From: Pseudomonas mandelii
GTDB taxonomy: Bacteria; Pseudomonadota; Gammaproteobacteria; Pseudomonadales; Pseudomonadaceae
DNA: 64,000 nt
Reading direction: 5' to 3'
NCBI RefSeq assembly: GCF_006438925.1
Contig: NZ_RCZA01000005.1
Coordinates: 1-64,000 of the forward strand
The translations under genes were made by a program, and so were the position numbers. Numbering within the stretch: position 1 is the first letter of the stretch; every line of letters begins with the position of its first letter. Positions 17,901 to 24,925 of this stretch are shown here, one piece after another. The notes under the pieces were generated by a model. The model saw only the letters and a list, made by a program, of their open reading frames with translations, searched no databases and had not been told where the DNA came from.

Positions 17901-18807
17901 GGTGAAATTGAAGGCTGTTGCAGTGTGGACATTTTTCAAAGACGTACTCGTACCTGCTTTGGAGCATAAAGGTTGCGAAACCTTGGATATGGAGGCCTTC
18001 GCAAACTTCATCCAGCGCCATGAAAAGGAGCTAAAAGAGGAACTCTGGGGCCTCAACCCCTCTCTGCATCGAGAGCTGCAGACGTTCCTAATCGCCCCAA
18101 CAGGGATATCTAACGAAACACTTGAAGTGCTCTTCACGAACGTCGTCTTGAGCGATCCCGCGATTCTTAAGGGACTGCAATCCAGGGAGCGTTGGGAGAT
18201 GCTCGCAAGCGCGCCGTTTCTCGCGTACAGCCCTGAAATCCGCGAGAGCATCAAGACATTCAGTGCAGAATTGGAAGCTCCGTATCTCGTGGCACATTGG
18301 TTAGAGGCACGCGACCATATTGATCTATCTCAAATATCGATCGACATGGCATTGCCACTCAGTAAAAGCGGTGCGCTTGAGCTGAATGAAAAGATTCAGA
18401 TGTGGACGGCGATGCCGATTGAAGCCTTTGACACCAATATCGAGGCCGTCAAAGAGGTCGCTGAAACCTGCGGCGTCGCTAATCGACACTCAACAAGCTT
18501 TCCGCCGGCGCTCATCCCCGAGCTCAAGAAGTTCGCAGCTGGGGAGGGCCTGACTTCAGCTCAGCGCTCTGAAGTTCTAATCCAATGCTTGCCATCGTGC
18601 AGTTGGGCAGAGGCAGCCACGATTCTTGGTATGTTGAGTGATGGCGGTTTCACAAAGCTTTCACCGAATGTCAAAAAAATCGAGGTGCCAAACACCGTTC
18701 TCAACATGAGACTGGTCAACGCTCTTAAAACGAAAGGCTTCGTTCAGACAGTAACGGAAGAAGACGCTGTCATCAGCGCTACCGCGAAGCCTAAAGGCAT
18801 GATCTGA
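14932..18807 (+). CDS. YobI-like membrane P-loop NTPase (very large)
   Basis: A 1291-residue protein. The N-terminal part is a KAP/STAND-like P-loop domain with Walker A GEYGAGKSS (90-98) and Walker B with sensor acidic residues VVIEDLDRF (303-311). Between them are two membrane segments (about 195-214 and 237-256), the layout of the YobI-type NTPases. Residues from about 420 to the end are a long alpha-helical region with no recognised motif, possibly helical repeats for sensing. The ATG follows GGAGACAGG. Proteins of this type are reported in bacterial conflict and immunity contexts; the target is unknown. It sits as a single gene between remnants, so it probably acts alone. Confidence 0.75.
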   Translation: MFRRLAQVFSSQCEYVSSRLNHAMGEYKRYRKAGDKAVAAAREYLAVPIGKNVFEPLTPVLLEMDRSRRYESELLSALSNDQIRNIAITGEYGAGKSSVIRTFVDRHPELTYAFVSLAAFGKDLSTGGAGKVPPADSSVAPADPSPAPKEAEKKNDSDILTRIEETIVQQLLYAVPSHELPKSRLKRIIQASSSIIWGRTFFYLFMIVGILRIYVPTVETLPKVDPAWLVEWLLWIPGWTAVLVLGVGGIYMLFSVLKLMSLFSIDGFTIKGGKLETTHHGSVLHKNVDEIIYCFERSKIDIVVIEDLDRFGIHDVFTRLREINFIIKQSPQIKRPVYFIYALRDELFAVGEKTKFFDLIIPIIPVVNSENSREQMFKMLRERQFRGAALDIGLNETLVETVCYLIDDMRLIKNIVNEFDMFSSILSGGSGLKLDPNKLFSIIAIRNLHPAEYADLVKRRGAIYETIQGFNEWRFQQSKQAEDAYQALREKREKRVQEIAGSVAELRAYVWLELVKKSGFAATHVWMPSGSQFSLTDFVKDDVFESIFSQSIHLTMAINDMYGNANQTAAPFDSKQLLTSTSYSKRYDLLQRTLADIDDEMAELRIEAGRINHQTFRTAAKKAYGDVITQKLNGLDIVVYLMRHGYFDTDYTDYFGYFYAGSLTSEDKNLILELRRGVSVDIATVISAPKKAAEKLDTDDLSDGRGIIVALIEYLSSCPYNDSSMSHERSKLATILGSGLDGHLDRMAQATEILISTAATQKFIQAIYILEPGLFQALLNAKRFESAVLRQALISAVMDGLEVAQLTQVDAIPGKGIYDAIASLEDVSRLMHGLEAGGKGWSWLKELPMRFSALNDSILLDDLKKLIGWGCVEVNLNMLTLICQKAEPVNASKSDHSVSIISYRRLQALHIDGLNKLLVEAAEEFANTLLAQVGTLDESATSFTELLWAILEESDDSDAVDQLFERTTCTFDRLEETTPSLWAKMLLSDRVKLKAVAVWTFFKDVLVPALEHKGCETLDMEAFANFIQRHEKELKEELWGLNPSLHRELQTFLIAPTGISNETLEVLFTNVVLSDPAILKGLQSRERWEMLASAPFLAYSPEIRESIKTFSAELEAPYLVAHWLEARDHIDLSQISIDMALPLSKSGALELNEKIQMWTAMPIEAFDTNIEAVKEVAETCGVANRHSTSFPPALIPELKKFAAGEGLTSAQRSEVLIQCLPSCSWAEAATILGMLSDGGFTKLSPNVKKIEVPNTVLNMRLVNALKTKGFVQTVTEEDAVISATAKPKGMI

Positions 18808-18856
18808 CCTGACGCTCGCTCATTGCTACTGTGAGGACGATGCCGTTGCGATTCAT

Positions 18857-19321
18857 CTATCCCCGCAATGGCCTAAAGAATGCTCGGATCTCATCAGCAT
18901 GAATTTCAGGCTGCTCTAATGCTGCGAAATGACCTCCGCGCGCCATGTGTTCCTAGCGCTGGACATCGAACACACGGTCAACCCAACTGCGCGGCGGCAT
19001 GGGTAGCGCTTTAGGAAAGACCGCCACGCCCAACGGTGTTTCCACTCGCACGCTGGCGTCAAAGATGAGCGGATTTTGTCTACTTTCCTTGTACAACCTC
19101 AAGGTCGATTGAATGCTGCCGCTGAACCAGTAAAGGGCGATGTCATTGAGGAGGGTGTCAATCGGCACCACTTGTTCAAGTTCGTAGGGATGATCTACCC
19201 AAGCGTGAAATTTCTCGAAGATCCATGCAGCCAGACCCGCTGGTGAATCCGCCAGTGCGAACGCCAGGGTCTGGGGTTTCGTACTGTGCAGCCATACGGT
19301 GATGGGGCTTCGTAAGTAACT
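18857..19321 (-). pseudogene. Epoxide hydrolase/alpha-beta hydrolase, C-terminal remnant
   Basis: The minus strand reads HSTKPQTLAFALADSP, then AAWIFEKFHAWVDHP and SWVDRVFDVQR. An amber codon follows at 18953..18955, then EHMARGGHFAALEQPE and IHADEIRAFFRPLRG with a stop at 18857. This is the last 150 residues of an epoxide-hydrolase-type alpha/beta hydrolase, including the catalytic His region (GGHFAALEQP). The N-terminal two thirds, with the nucleophile, are gone, and the Trp usual after VQR is replaced by TAG. A dead fragment marking an old recombination boundary. Confidence 0.75.
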
Positions 19322-19452
19322 TCATGAGCTGAACTACGCGTCTACTTTTAAGTACTGCAGCTTTCGAACGCGACTGCTGACGTGCAGTCTCTTCCGGCGT
19401 TATGCTCGATCCCAGGCAAGCATCGGTGCTCTAGGATCCAGGTAACCACCCA

Positions 19453-19668
19453 ATGAAAAAATCACGAAAGACCCTAGCGAAGCGCGAAGGGCTGCAATCG
19501 GTGATCGATAATTCGCGCAAGTCAGCTGCAGCGGGCTATCCGGACTTTACCGCGGATGACCCTGCAACCTTCGTTGCGGATTTTCTCATTCAAAAGGAGA
19601 GGGAGGGCATGAGTCTTGACCGTGCGCTTCAGGCACTGATTGCATTCAAGCGCAATCGGAGGTCATGA
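19453..19668 (+). CDS. Small hypothetical protein
   Basis: A 71-residue basic, mostly helical protein (MKKSRKTLAKREGLQSVIDN at the start, a central acidic stretch FTADDPATFVADFL and an arginine-rich end). No domain is recognised. The ATG at 19453 has only a weak ribosome site (GGATCCAGG upstream). It is isolated between the hydrolase remnant and a convergent gene. Coding composition makes it plausible, but it lacks other support. Confidence 0.45.
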   Translation: MKKSRKTLAKREGLQSVIDNSRKSAAAGYPDFTADDPATFVADFLIQKEREGMSLDRALQALIAFKRNRRS

Positions 19669-19712
19669 GATTTCAACCCGGCTTTATGGGCTTCTATCTG
19701 ATGCCAATCCAG

Positions 19713-20134
19713 TTAATCGGGTTCATTCATCCATTTCTCGACTTGGGAGTTCCAACCTTTAGCGCAAAAATCAAGTGTTGGCCAATAGTTCTGGAACTTC
19801 CCATAGTCTAGTTTTAACCCCTCTGCCCTTGATTTTTTGTCGATAACAATCCAAGCGTAATACATTCGCTCTTCCCAGCTATCAGCAGAGAGCAAAACAT
19901 CGCCTATATCAAGCTTTCCTCCTAACCCGTACAGTCGAGAATTGAAAAACTCAATTCCAACGTGAGCATAGTTTGGTTGGCGCAGGGCAACTGCGTCGGC
20001 CATGTAATAGAGCAAGCCGATACCTTGAAAAATCGAACGTGTGATCGACTCTTTTTTTCTGTGGTGTGCTCTGTTTCTAGCACACGTCCAGCATTAGTTT
20101 GTAATAGACGAACATCGATGGAAAAGGTAGGCAT
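19713..20134 (-). pseudogene. Unknown NYWP-motif protein, paralogue of its neighbour, frameshifted
   Basis: Reading starts at an ATG (20134) with MPTFSIDVRLLQTNAGRVLE and stays in one frame to the run of seven T bases at 20052..20058. Beyond that, homology continues in the next frame as ESITRSIFQGIGLLYYMADA through to NYWPTLDFCAKGW and a stop at 19713. One extra A in the run (sense strand) would restore a protein of about 140 residues. It matches the upstream gene (FQxIGxxLYxxD and WxERxxxxW ... NYWPxxxF), which supports the reconstruction. Function unknown; perhaps an immunity-like gene. The shift may be decay, phase variation or a homopolymer sequencing error. Confidence 0.7.
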
Positions 20135-20152
20135 GATCAGATCCTCATTTTA

Positions 20153-20614
20153 TTAGCAGTTCGCTTCGGTGCATGCTTTCCTACGATTCCGGAGTGGGGA
20201 TTTCCGAATAAAATCGTGAAACATCATGTTGAACGAGTCGAAGCCAGGCCAATAATTTTTATTTTCCTCGTCGTCATAGTCATACCCGAGTGCAAGTATT
20301 TGGTCTTGATAGCTCAATAGCGGCCAAATACGGCTGAAACGCTCCCGCCAGGTTTCAGCTCGCACAAGCGCACGCGCAGTCTCCCAGTCCAATGACGCCA
20401 GATTTATCAACGCATCGGAAACGTTGCTTTCGTGGACAATTTCGTCCCACTCGTCTACGAGCGCCCGCATTTTGTCGAACACATATAATATCCATCCGAT
20501 CGTTTGGAATTTGCACTCGCGCACTGACTGCGGAACTTCACCTAAGTCATTAAAGATCACAAAAGCCATTTTGGTATTTTCTGAATGTTCAACGTGAATG
20601 GAATAAGACTCCAT
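20153..20614 (-). CDS. Unknown NYWP-motif protein
   Basis: A 153-residue acidic soluble protein. Shared motifs with the following gene are KFQTIGWILYVFDKMRALV, AETWRERFSRIWPLL and ENKNYWPGFDSFNMMFHDF. I do not recognise the family. The ATG follows AAAAAGGAG, a strong ribosome site. It is divergent from the 5'-nucleotidase gene and shares a promoter region containing two near-identical 15-bp repeats, so the two transcripts may be co-regulated. Tandem acidic paralogues of this size are common as immunity genes, but no toxin is adjacent. Confidence 0.6.
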   Translation of the reverse strand: MESYSIHVEHSENTKMAFVIFNDLGEVPQSVRECKFQTIGWILYVFDKMRALVDEWDEIVHESNVSDALINLASLDWETARALVRAETWRERFSRIWPLLSYQDQILALGYDYDDEENKNYWPGFDSFNMMFHDFIRKSPLRNRRKACTEANC

Positions 20615-20633
20615 TGCATAACTCCTTTTTATT

Positions 20634-20648
20634 GTTATATGAACAAGC
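20634..20648. repeat. Direct repeat, candidate operator 1
   Basis: GTTATAT-GA-ACAAGC. A second copy, GTTATAT-AT-ACAAGC, lies 68 bp to the right. This copy is just upstream of the leftward unknown gene, where its complement TATAAC could act as a -10. Sharing of 13 of 15 bases at two promoters suggests a common binding protein. Confidence 0.45.
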
Positions 20649-20685
20649 TAACATGGTAGATTTTTACTTTGCAAGAGACTTTCGC

Positions 20686-20713
20686 TTGACAAGCATCAAG
20701 TGTTATATATACA
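20686..20713 (+). promoter_or_regulatory. Sigma-70 promoter for the 5'-nucleotidase gene
   Basis: TTGACA at 20686..20691 and TATACA at 20708..20713 with a 16-bp spacer form a near-consensus promoter. The second copy of the GTTATAT-N2-ACAAGC repeat (20702..20716) overlaps the -10, so binding there would block it. The start codon is about 95 bp downstream. Confidence 0.65.
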
Positions 20714-20716
20714 AGC
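20702..20716. repeat. Direct repeat, candidate operator 2
   Basis: GTTATAT-AT-ACAAGC, 13 of 15 bases identical to the copy at 20634. It overlaps the -10 element of the rightward promoter and is therefore well placed for repression. Confidence 0.45.
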
Positions 20717-20808
20717 AACTACTTAAATCCTGCGCGTTAGCGAGAGGCTGCTTGAATGACGCAGATTGAATTAACCCTGGTAAACCTGATTTTAGATGAG
20801 TGATAAGA

Positions 20809-21786
20809 ATGCCCTATGACCTAGAAAATCGTTTGGTAATAGGCGTGGCTTCCAGCGCCGTTTTCGACTTGGTGGCGTCGGATGCCGTGTTCAAGAGTCA
20901 GGGAGAGGAGGAGTACCGCAAATTTCAGCAAGAAAACCTCCACGTCCCGCTTCCTAAGGGGATTGCATTCCCCTTCATCAAGCGTTTGCTGTCGGTGAAT
21001 GACTTGAGCGTTAATCCTGAGGATCCGCTAGTAGAGGTCATTCTTCTTTCGCGAAATGATCCTGATACCGGGCTGCGCGTACTGAAGACTATCGAGCACT
21101 ACGGACTCGGAATGACCAGGGCGATTTTCATGCAAGGCAAATCTCCCTACGAGTACATACCGGCACTGAATATCGCTTTGTTTTTGTCTGGTGACAAAAA
21201 AGACGTGGAAGCCGCTATTAAAGCCGGGTATCCGGCGGGCCAAGTGCTCGACTCGAAATTCGAAGACGACGAAGCCGACAAAACCCTACGCATCGCATTC
21301 GACTTTGACGGCGTACTCGCCGGCGACGAATCTGAAACGATCATGCAGGCCTCTGGCTTGTCAGTGTTTCATGCCCATGAAGTGAAGAACGTGATGGAGC
21401 CGCATAACCCTGGGCCGTTGAAGGAGTTCATGGTGCGGATTTCCAAGATCCAATCGGTCGAGGAGAAGCACAAAAAGCAAAACCCGAAGTACGAAAACCG
21501 TATTCGCGTTTCGATCGTCACGGCGCGGAATGCTCCGTCTCATGAGCGTGCGATGAATACCCTCAAGAGTTGGGGCGTCATGGCCAACGACGCTTTCTTT
21601 CTGGGGGGTATCGAGAAAGGCAAAATTCTGGCCGTGTTGAAACCGCACATATTCTTCGATGACCAATCCGGGCATCTTAAATCGACCAGCGCGGTTGCTC
21701 CGTCCGTGCACATTCCTTTCGGCATTACCAACAATTTGCCAACGGAGGACGCGCTCGCGACTGAGGCTGATCAGGTAGTGGTGTAG
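20809..21786 (+). CDS. 5'-nucleotidase (cytosolic NT5C1-like family)
   Basis: A 325-residue enzyme of the HAD-like 5'-nucleotidase family (pfam06189). It has the nucleophile motif IAFDFDGVLAGDE with D165 and D167, the N-terminal block LVIGVASSAVFDL, and the later HAD motifs (VTARNAP and LKPHIFFDDQ). It would dephosphorylate nucleoside monophosphates in the cytoplasm. I took the ATG at 20809 (MPYDLENRLV), which matches the usual start of the family; a GTG nine bases upstream is the longest option. It has its own strong promoter. Family members occur in core genomes, but in an island a nucleotide-depleting role in defence is conceivable (inference). Confidence 0.85.
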   Translation: MPYDLENRLVIGVASSAVFDLVASDAVFKSQGEEEYRKFQQENLHVPLPKGIAFPFIKRLLSVNDLSVNPEDPLVEVILLSRNDPDTGLRVLKTIEHYGLGMTRAIFMQGKSPYEYIPALNIALFLSGDKKDVEAAIKAGYPAGQVLDSKFEDDEADKTLRIAFDFDGVLAGDESETIMQASGLSVFHAHEVKNVMEPHNPGPLKEFMVRISKIQSVEEKHKKQNPKYENRIRVSIVTARNAPSHERAMNTLKSWGVMANDAFFLGGIEKGKILAVLKPHIFFDDQSGHLKSTSAVAPSVHIPFGITNNLPTEDALATEADQVVV

Positions 21787-21886
21787 GACTGCGACCTGAT
21801 GTTTATTTGTGGCTTCTCCGACGAGGCCACACCCAGCGTCTTGCGATCGCGACTCGGATTAACCGATGAGGTAGGGAGACTTCTGA

Positions 21887-22412
21887 ATGTTCTGGTTGGG
21901 GCCGTTTGAGTACAAATCCAAAAAAGAGCTGCTGGATCGACTCAAAGACTATCTGCAAAACGCACCAATAGGCGTGGTCGCCAACATGCTCGCATGTCAA
22001 AAAAATGCACCTGCTAATAGCAATGCATCCGGAGGCGAGCAGAAAAATTGGTGTCGGGATCGACCACTTCAAGATCGTGAGAAATGCCTTGGGAGCGGGT
22101 AGGGGGATCAAACTTGATCGCACCGATGGCAGTGAAGAAGGTTTCTCCTATAAACGCTGCATTACCGGTCTCGTCCAATCGCCACATGGCAGGGTATGCG
22201 AGGCATTGAGGTTTGCTGTGCGCTCTCAATTGATCGCATTTCGTGACGCGCTGGGCATGCCGGTAAGTTGTACGGTGAGCGGGGCGATCATCGAAGATAG
22301 AGACGCTCGTCCCAGCCGCGCAGTCGACTTCCCCCCCTTCGAATTCGTTGAAAATCTCACTGGAAATATCAGGTTGTTCAGAGGGCTAACTTGTGTGGAT
22401 TACCGCGTCTAG
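21887..22412 (+). pseudogene. DUF3223 (DCL-like) protein, frameshifted in an A7 run
   Basis: The first frame reads MFWLGPFEYKSKKELLDRLK, then DYLQNAPIGVVANMLACQK up to a run of seven A bases at 21999..22005. The continuation MHLLIAMHPEASRKIGVGID, then HFKIVRNALG and RTDGSEEGFSYKRCI, is in the next frame. The joined product fits the DUF3223/DCL family (HPEAxxKIGxGIxxF and RTDGSxxxFSYxxC). With six A bases the protein would be about 170 residues. DCL-type domains are linked to RNA processing in plant plastids and are of unknown role in bacteria. Either decay or a homopolymer base-calling error explains the shift. Confidence 0.7.
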
Positions 22413-22443
22413 GACATCGGAGTTCGTGTGGCTTTTGCTGTTA

Positions 22444-22623
22444 TTAGTAAATGCGGTCGCGGAGCATTTCTGGAAGATTCATAGCCAACTCGTCGATGTA
22501 TGGGAGGCGGAAGCCAATTATTCCACCTGAGTGGCTCGGCATGGCTGAGCTGGAATCAGGGTCTAGGGGGAGGGCAATGACGTATCCGCGCCCCCTTTTG
22601 AAGTCCGCCCGTTGATCCAGCAC
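22444..22623 (-). CDS. Small unknown ORF between DUF3223 gene and integrase-like gene
   Basis: On the minus strand a GTG at 22623 opens a 59-codon frame, VLDQRADFKRGRGYVIALPL then GGIIGFRLPYIDELAMNLPE, ending with TAA at 22444. The frame continues upstream of the GTG, reaches an in-frame TAA near 22712, and before that an ATG overlapping the stop of the integrase-like gene. So it may be the tail of a longer, broken downstream partner of that gene. The protein-like composition supports coding, but no family is recognised. The rest of 22413..22760 shows nothing clear. Confidence 0.35.
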   Translation of the reverse strand: MLDQRADFKRGRGYVIALPLDPDSSSAMPSHSGGIIGFRLPYIDELAMNLPEMLRDRIY

Positions 22624-22760
22624 CCTGCGCGTACTCCAAGCAAGCGGAGCGCGCAGGCGTGAGGATGGACGCCTACAGGGCCGAGACGCGCGCCTAGCGG
22701 GCGGCTTGGTTTACGACAGCCGAACTCGGAGAGCCACGCCCTGAATCCCAGCTGGCAGCA

Positions 22761-23897
22761 TTAGGAAGGGTTCCCCAAATCCTTGCCCTGCCTAGGTTCG
22801 GAGACAGGCCGATTCGAGACAAGGGCTGTCGTCAAACGTCTGATTTCACTAGCAACCTCAACAATATCCGGATTATCCGACGCCAACGCCATATCCGCGA
22901 GGTTCTGCCTGATCGAGCACGTGATGAGCCAGAGACCTTTTAGATCGTGTACACCCAGCGAATCCTCCCTCGGAAACAGGCTCAACGCTGGCAACGGCTG
23001 GCTAGCATCAATATTCAGGTAAACCAGGTATCGGTCGAAAGTCCGGGAAAATGCCGGCGGCAAGGGAACCGCGGAGCCATTCTTGGGATGGCTTTCCAGC
23101 CAGTTGCCACGCTCATTACGCATGAACTGGTCGATACGCCCAGGGCTAGAAGCCGTACCCAGCACTTGCCACATCGGTCTGACCGTATGTCTGGCGATGG
23201 TCAGGTACATTTCGATCAGGTGTGAGTTATGTGGACTAAGCAGGTTCGGCAGCGTCTCGAAAATCCACTCCAGCACCACATCAGAAATGGTGCCTCGAGC
23301 CTGTGGTTCCTTAAAGAACAGCCAGTCCAGCTTGGCAGCGGCGACGTTTGGCCTCATGGCAGACACGTCCTTCAAGTAGAAATCCATGAACTGCGTGACG
23401 CTCCTGATCTCACGCTTCCAAACATTCCTGTCTATGGCGTCGCTGGACTTCGTGGCACGGGTGGAATGGAATAGTTTCCATTCAGGATTTATAGGGTAAT
23501 CGTGGTAATTCTTGCCGGGGCTGACCAGGAACCGCGGCTGAATGCTAGGACTGGCCCAGTCACTGCCAGGGCTTTGGATAAAGCCCACATAGTCTCTGAA
23601 GTCGGCGTCCGTCCAGTCCAGCAACGAGAGGTTGTTCGCGAAACTCCAGTTGAGCATCTTTTCCAGACCGTTGATGGTCTTGTAATACTGAAGGTGTGGC
23701 GTCTGTGGACTCCAACTATGAGCAATCCAGTTCAAGTACCTATCGGCGTACCAAGCATTGATGAATGGAAGGCACAATTCGTCAACTTCGTTCAGGCGGG
23801 CTGAGACGTAAGCATTGACCGGGAACCGTTTTACTTGGTTGGGCTGCCAATGGTCGTACGATGGGAAGATTGGAAATGGGATGAACGGCCGCGTCAT
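22761..23897 (-). CDS. Integrase-like protein (core-binding region, no clear catalytic domain)
   Basis: A 378-residue protein. The middle (HLQYYKTINGLEKMLNWSFA, LLDWTDADFRDYVGFI, WKREIRSVTQFMDFYL) resembles the SAM-like DNA-binding part of tyrosine recombinases found in pseudomonad islands. The expected catalytic R...HxxR...Y set is not recognisable in the last 150 residues, which end in a proline- and charge-rich tail. It may be an inactive member, a truncated integrase or an accessory subunit needing a separate catalytic partner. It lies about 250 bp from a dif-like site and near the right border of the accessory region, a sensible place for a recombination protein. Confidence 0.5.
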   Translation of the reverse strand: MTRPFIPFPIFPSYDHWQPNQVKRFPVNAYVSARLNEVDELCLPFINAWYADRYLNWIAHSWSPQTPHLQYYKTINGLEKMLNWSFANNLSLLDWTDADFRDYVGFIQSPGSDWASPSIQPRFLVSPGKNYHDYPINPEWKLFHSTRATKSSDAIDRNVWKREIRSVTQFMDFYLKDVSAMRPNVAAAKLDWLFFKEPQARGTISDVVLEWIFETLPNLLSPHNSHLIEMYLTIARHTVRPMWQVLGTASSPGRIDQFMRNERGNWLESHPKNGSAVPLPPAFSRTFDRYLVYLNIDASQPLPALSLFPREDSLGVHDLKGLWLITCSIRQNLADMALASDNPDIVEVASEIRRLTTALVSNRPVSEPRQGKDLGNPS

Positions 23898-24148
23898 GGT
23901 GAAACCAGCAAGCTAGAATCTTTGGGTGATACGTATACGTGTAGCAGAGAGATTGAGGTACGGCCAGTCTGATTGTGACATGCGATGCTAACCGGCGATT
24001 AGTGAAACAGCAGCGAGAAGCAAACATGAGACAGGGGATGAGGATAAGCCTTCAAATTGCTGATTTTTTGAGAAACGGGGTTTTGTGCAAACGTGACCGG
24101 AGGTTAGTGGCGTTGGACAATAAAAAACTGATGAGCATTAAACACCTC

Positions 24149-24176
24149 GTTTAACATAATATACATTACACGTAAC
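24149..24176 (-). other. XerC/XerD dif-like recombination site
   Basis: On the minus strand the 28 bp read GTTACGTGTAA (XerC arm), TGTATA (centre) and TTATGTTAAAC (XerD arm). Compared with the E. coli dif arms GGTGCGCATAA / TGTATA / TTATGTTAAAT (from memory), the centre is identical, the XerD arm matches at 10 of 11 and the XerC arm at 7 of 11, keeping the CG-Y-R-Y-AA pattern. Outside the arms, AAACACCT (24140..24147) and AGGTGTTT (24178..24185) form a perfect inverted repeat. It could be the chromosomal dif, or an attachment site left by an element that uses host Xer recombinases. The rest of 23898..24239 holds no gene. Confidence 0.65.
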
Positions 24177-24239
24177 AAGGTGTTTCGAGATTAGCCCGGT
24201 TGCACGCAGATTTTGAAGCGATCAAATCGCCTCAGCCAC

Positions 24240-24764
24240 TCATTCTCCCATCAGCTTCTCAAACAGCTCCGTGTGTTCGGGAAATTGCTCGGTAAGCTGC
24301 TGCTGATTACCCAACTCCATATCTGCAACATCAAACCCTGGTGAAACCGCTTCACTGATCAGACCGTATCCCGCCAATCCATTTGTAAGCTGCGAAGCTT
24401 TCCAGACGCCACCAGGTACATGCAACTGCATACATTGTCCGGCGATTATTTCGCTGCCCATCACAACTGTTTTTAATGTGCCGTCCGGAAAAATCAGGCT
24501 GTACTGAATCGCATCTCCCACATGGTAGTAATGCACGATGTCCGATTGGTTCAGATGAAAATGACCTATCGGCGAATCCTTGGTCAGCAAGTAGAAAATG
24601 GATGTCATCAGGTAGCGCCGGCCCCCAGCGGTCTCAACCATCGCGTGGTGATCGGTTTGAAAGGTTCTGCGGTAGAAACCGCCTTCCATGTGGGGTTCCA
24701 GGTTCAGTGCTGCGATTACAGCCTCAGCGCTGGGAATGTGTTTATCAAAGGTGTTGGTAGTCAT
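24240..24764 (-). CDS. Cupin family protein, DUF985
   Basis: A 174-residue single-domain cupin. Family blocks are AEAVIAALNLEPHMEGGFYRRTF, then SIFYLLTKDSPIGHFHLNQSDIVHYYHVG and a C-terminal GLISEAVSPGFDVADMELG. This is the DUF985 family, related to yeast YML079w, whose substrate is not established. The ATG at 24764 (MTTNTFDKHIPS) fits the family; 12 extra codons upstream are possible. This is the first chromosome-like gene right of the dif-like site. An AT-rich imperfect palindrome lies upstream (24815..24845). Confidence 0.8.
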   Translation of the reverse strand: MTTNTFDKHIPSAEAVIAALNLEPHMEGGFYRRTFQTDHHAMVETAGGRRYLMTSIFYLLTKDSPIGHFHLNQSDIVHYYHVGDAIQYSLIFPDGTLKTVVMGSEIIAGQCMQLHVPGGVWKASQLTNGLAGYGLISEAVSPGFDVADMELGNQQQLTEQFPEHTELFEKLMGE

Positions 24765-24925
24765 GTTGAAGAGTTCCCCAACCTTTGAAATAGCGAGCAA
24801 TGCATACGCGCTATCTATTGTTATTATGCATACGATTAATAATAGCTATGCTAAATAGCTCTTTAGTAGAGCTAGCCATTAGAGCTTGAACGCACGAGTA
24901 CTCACTACCCTCGCCCACTTGTTAC

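Noticed and set aside
23898..24239. A tRNA gene as the island attachment site
   Set aside because: No cloverleaf or tRNA 3' end sequence was recognised; the only recombination-like signal here is the dif-like site.
24815..24845. AT-rich imperfect palindrome upstream of the cupin gene (CTATTGTTAT ... ATTAATAATAG)
   Set aside because: The arms have mismatches and the sequence is low in complexity. It could be an operator, but the evidence is too weak for a feature.
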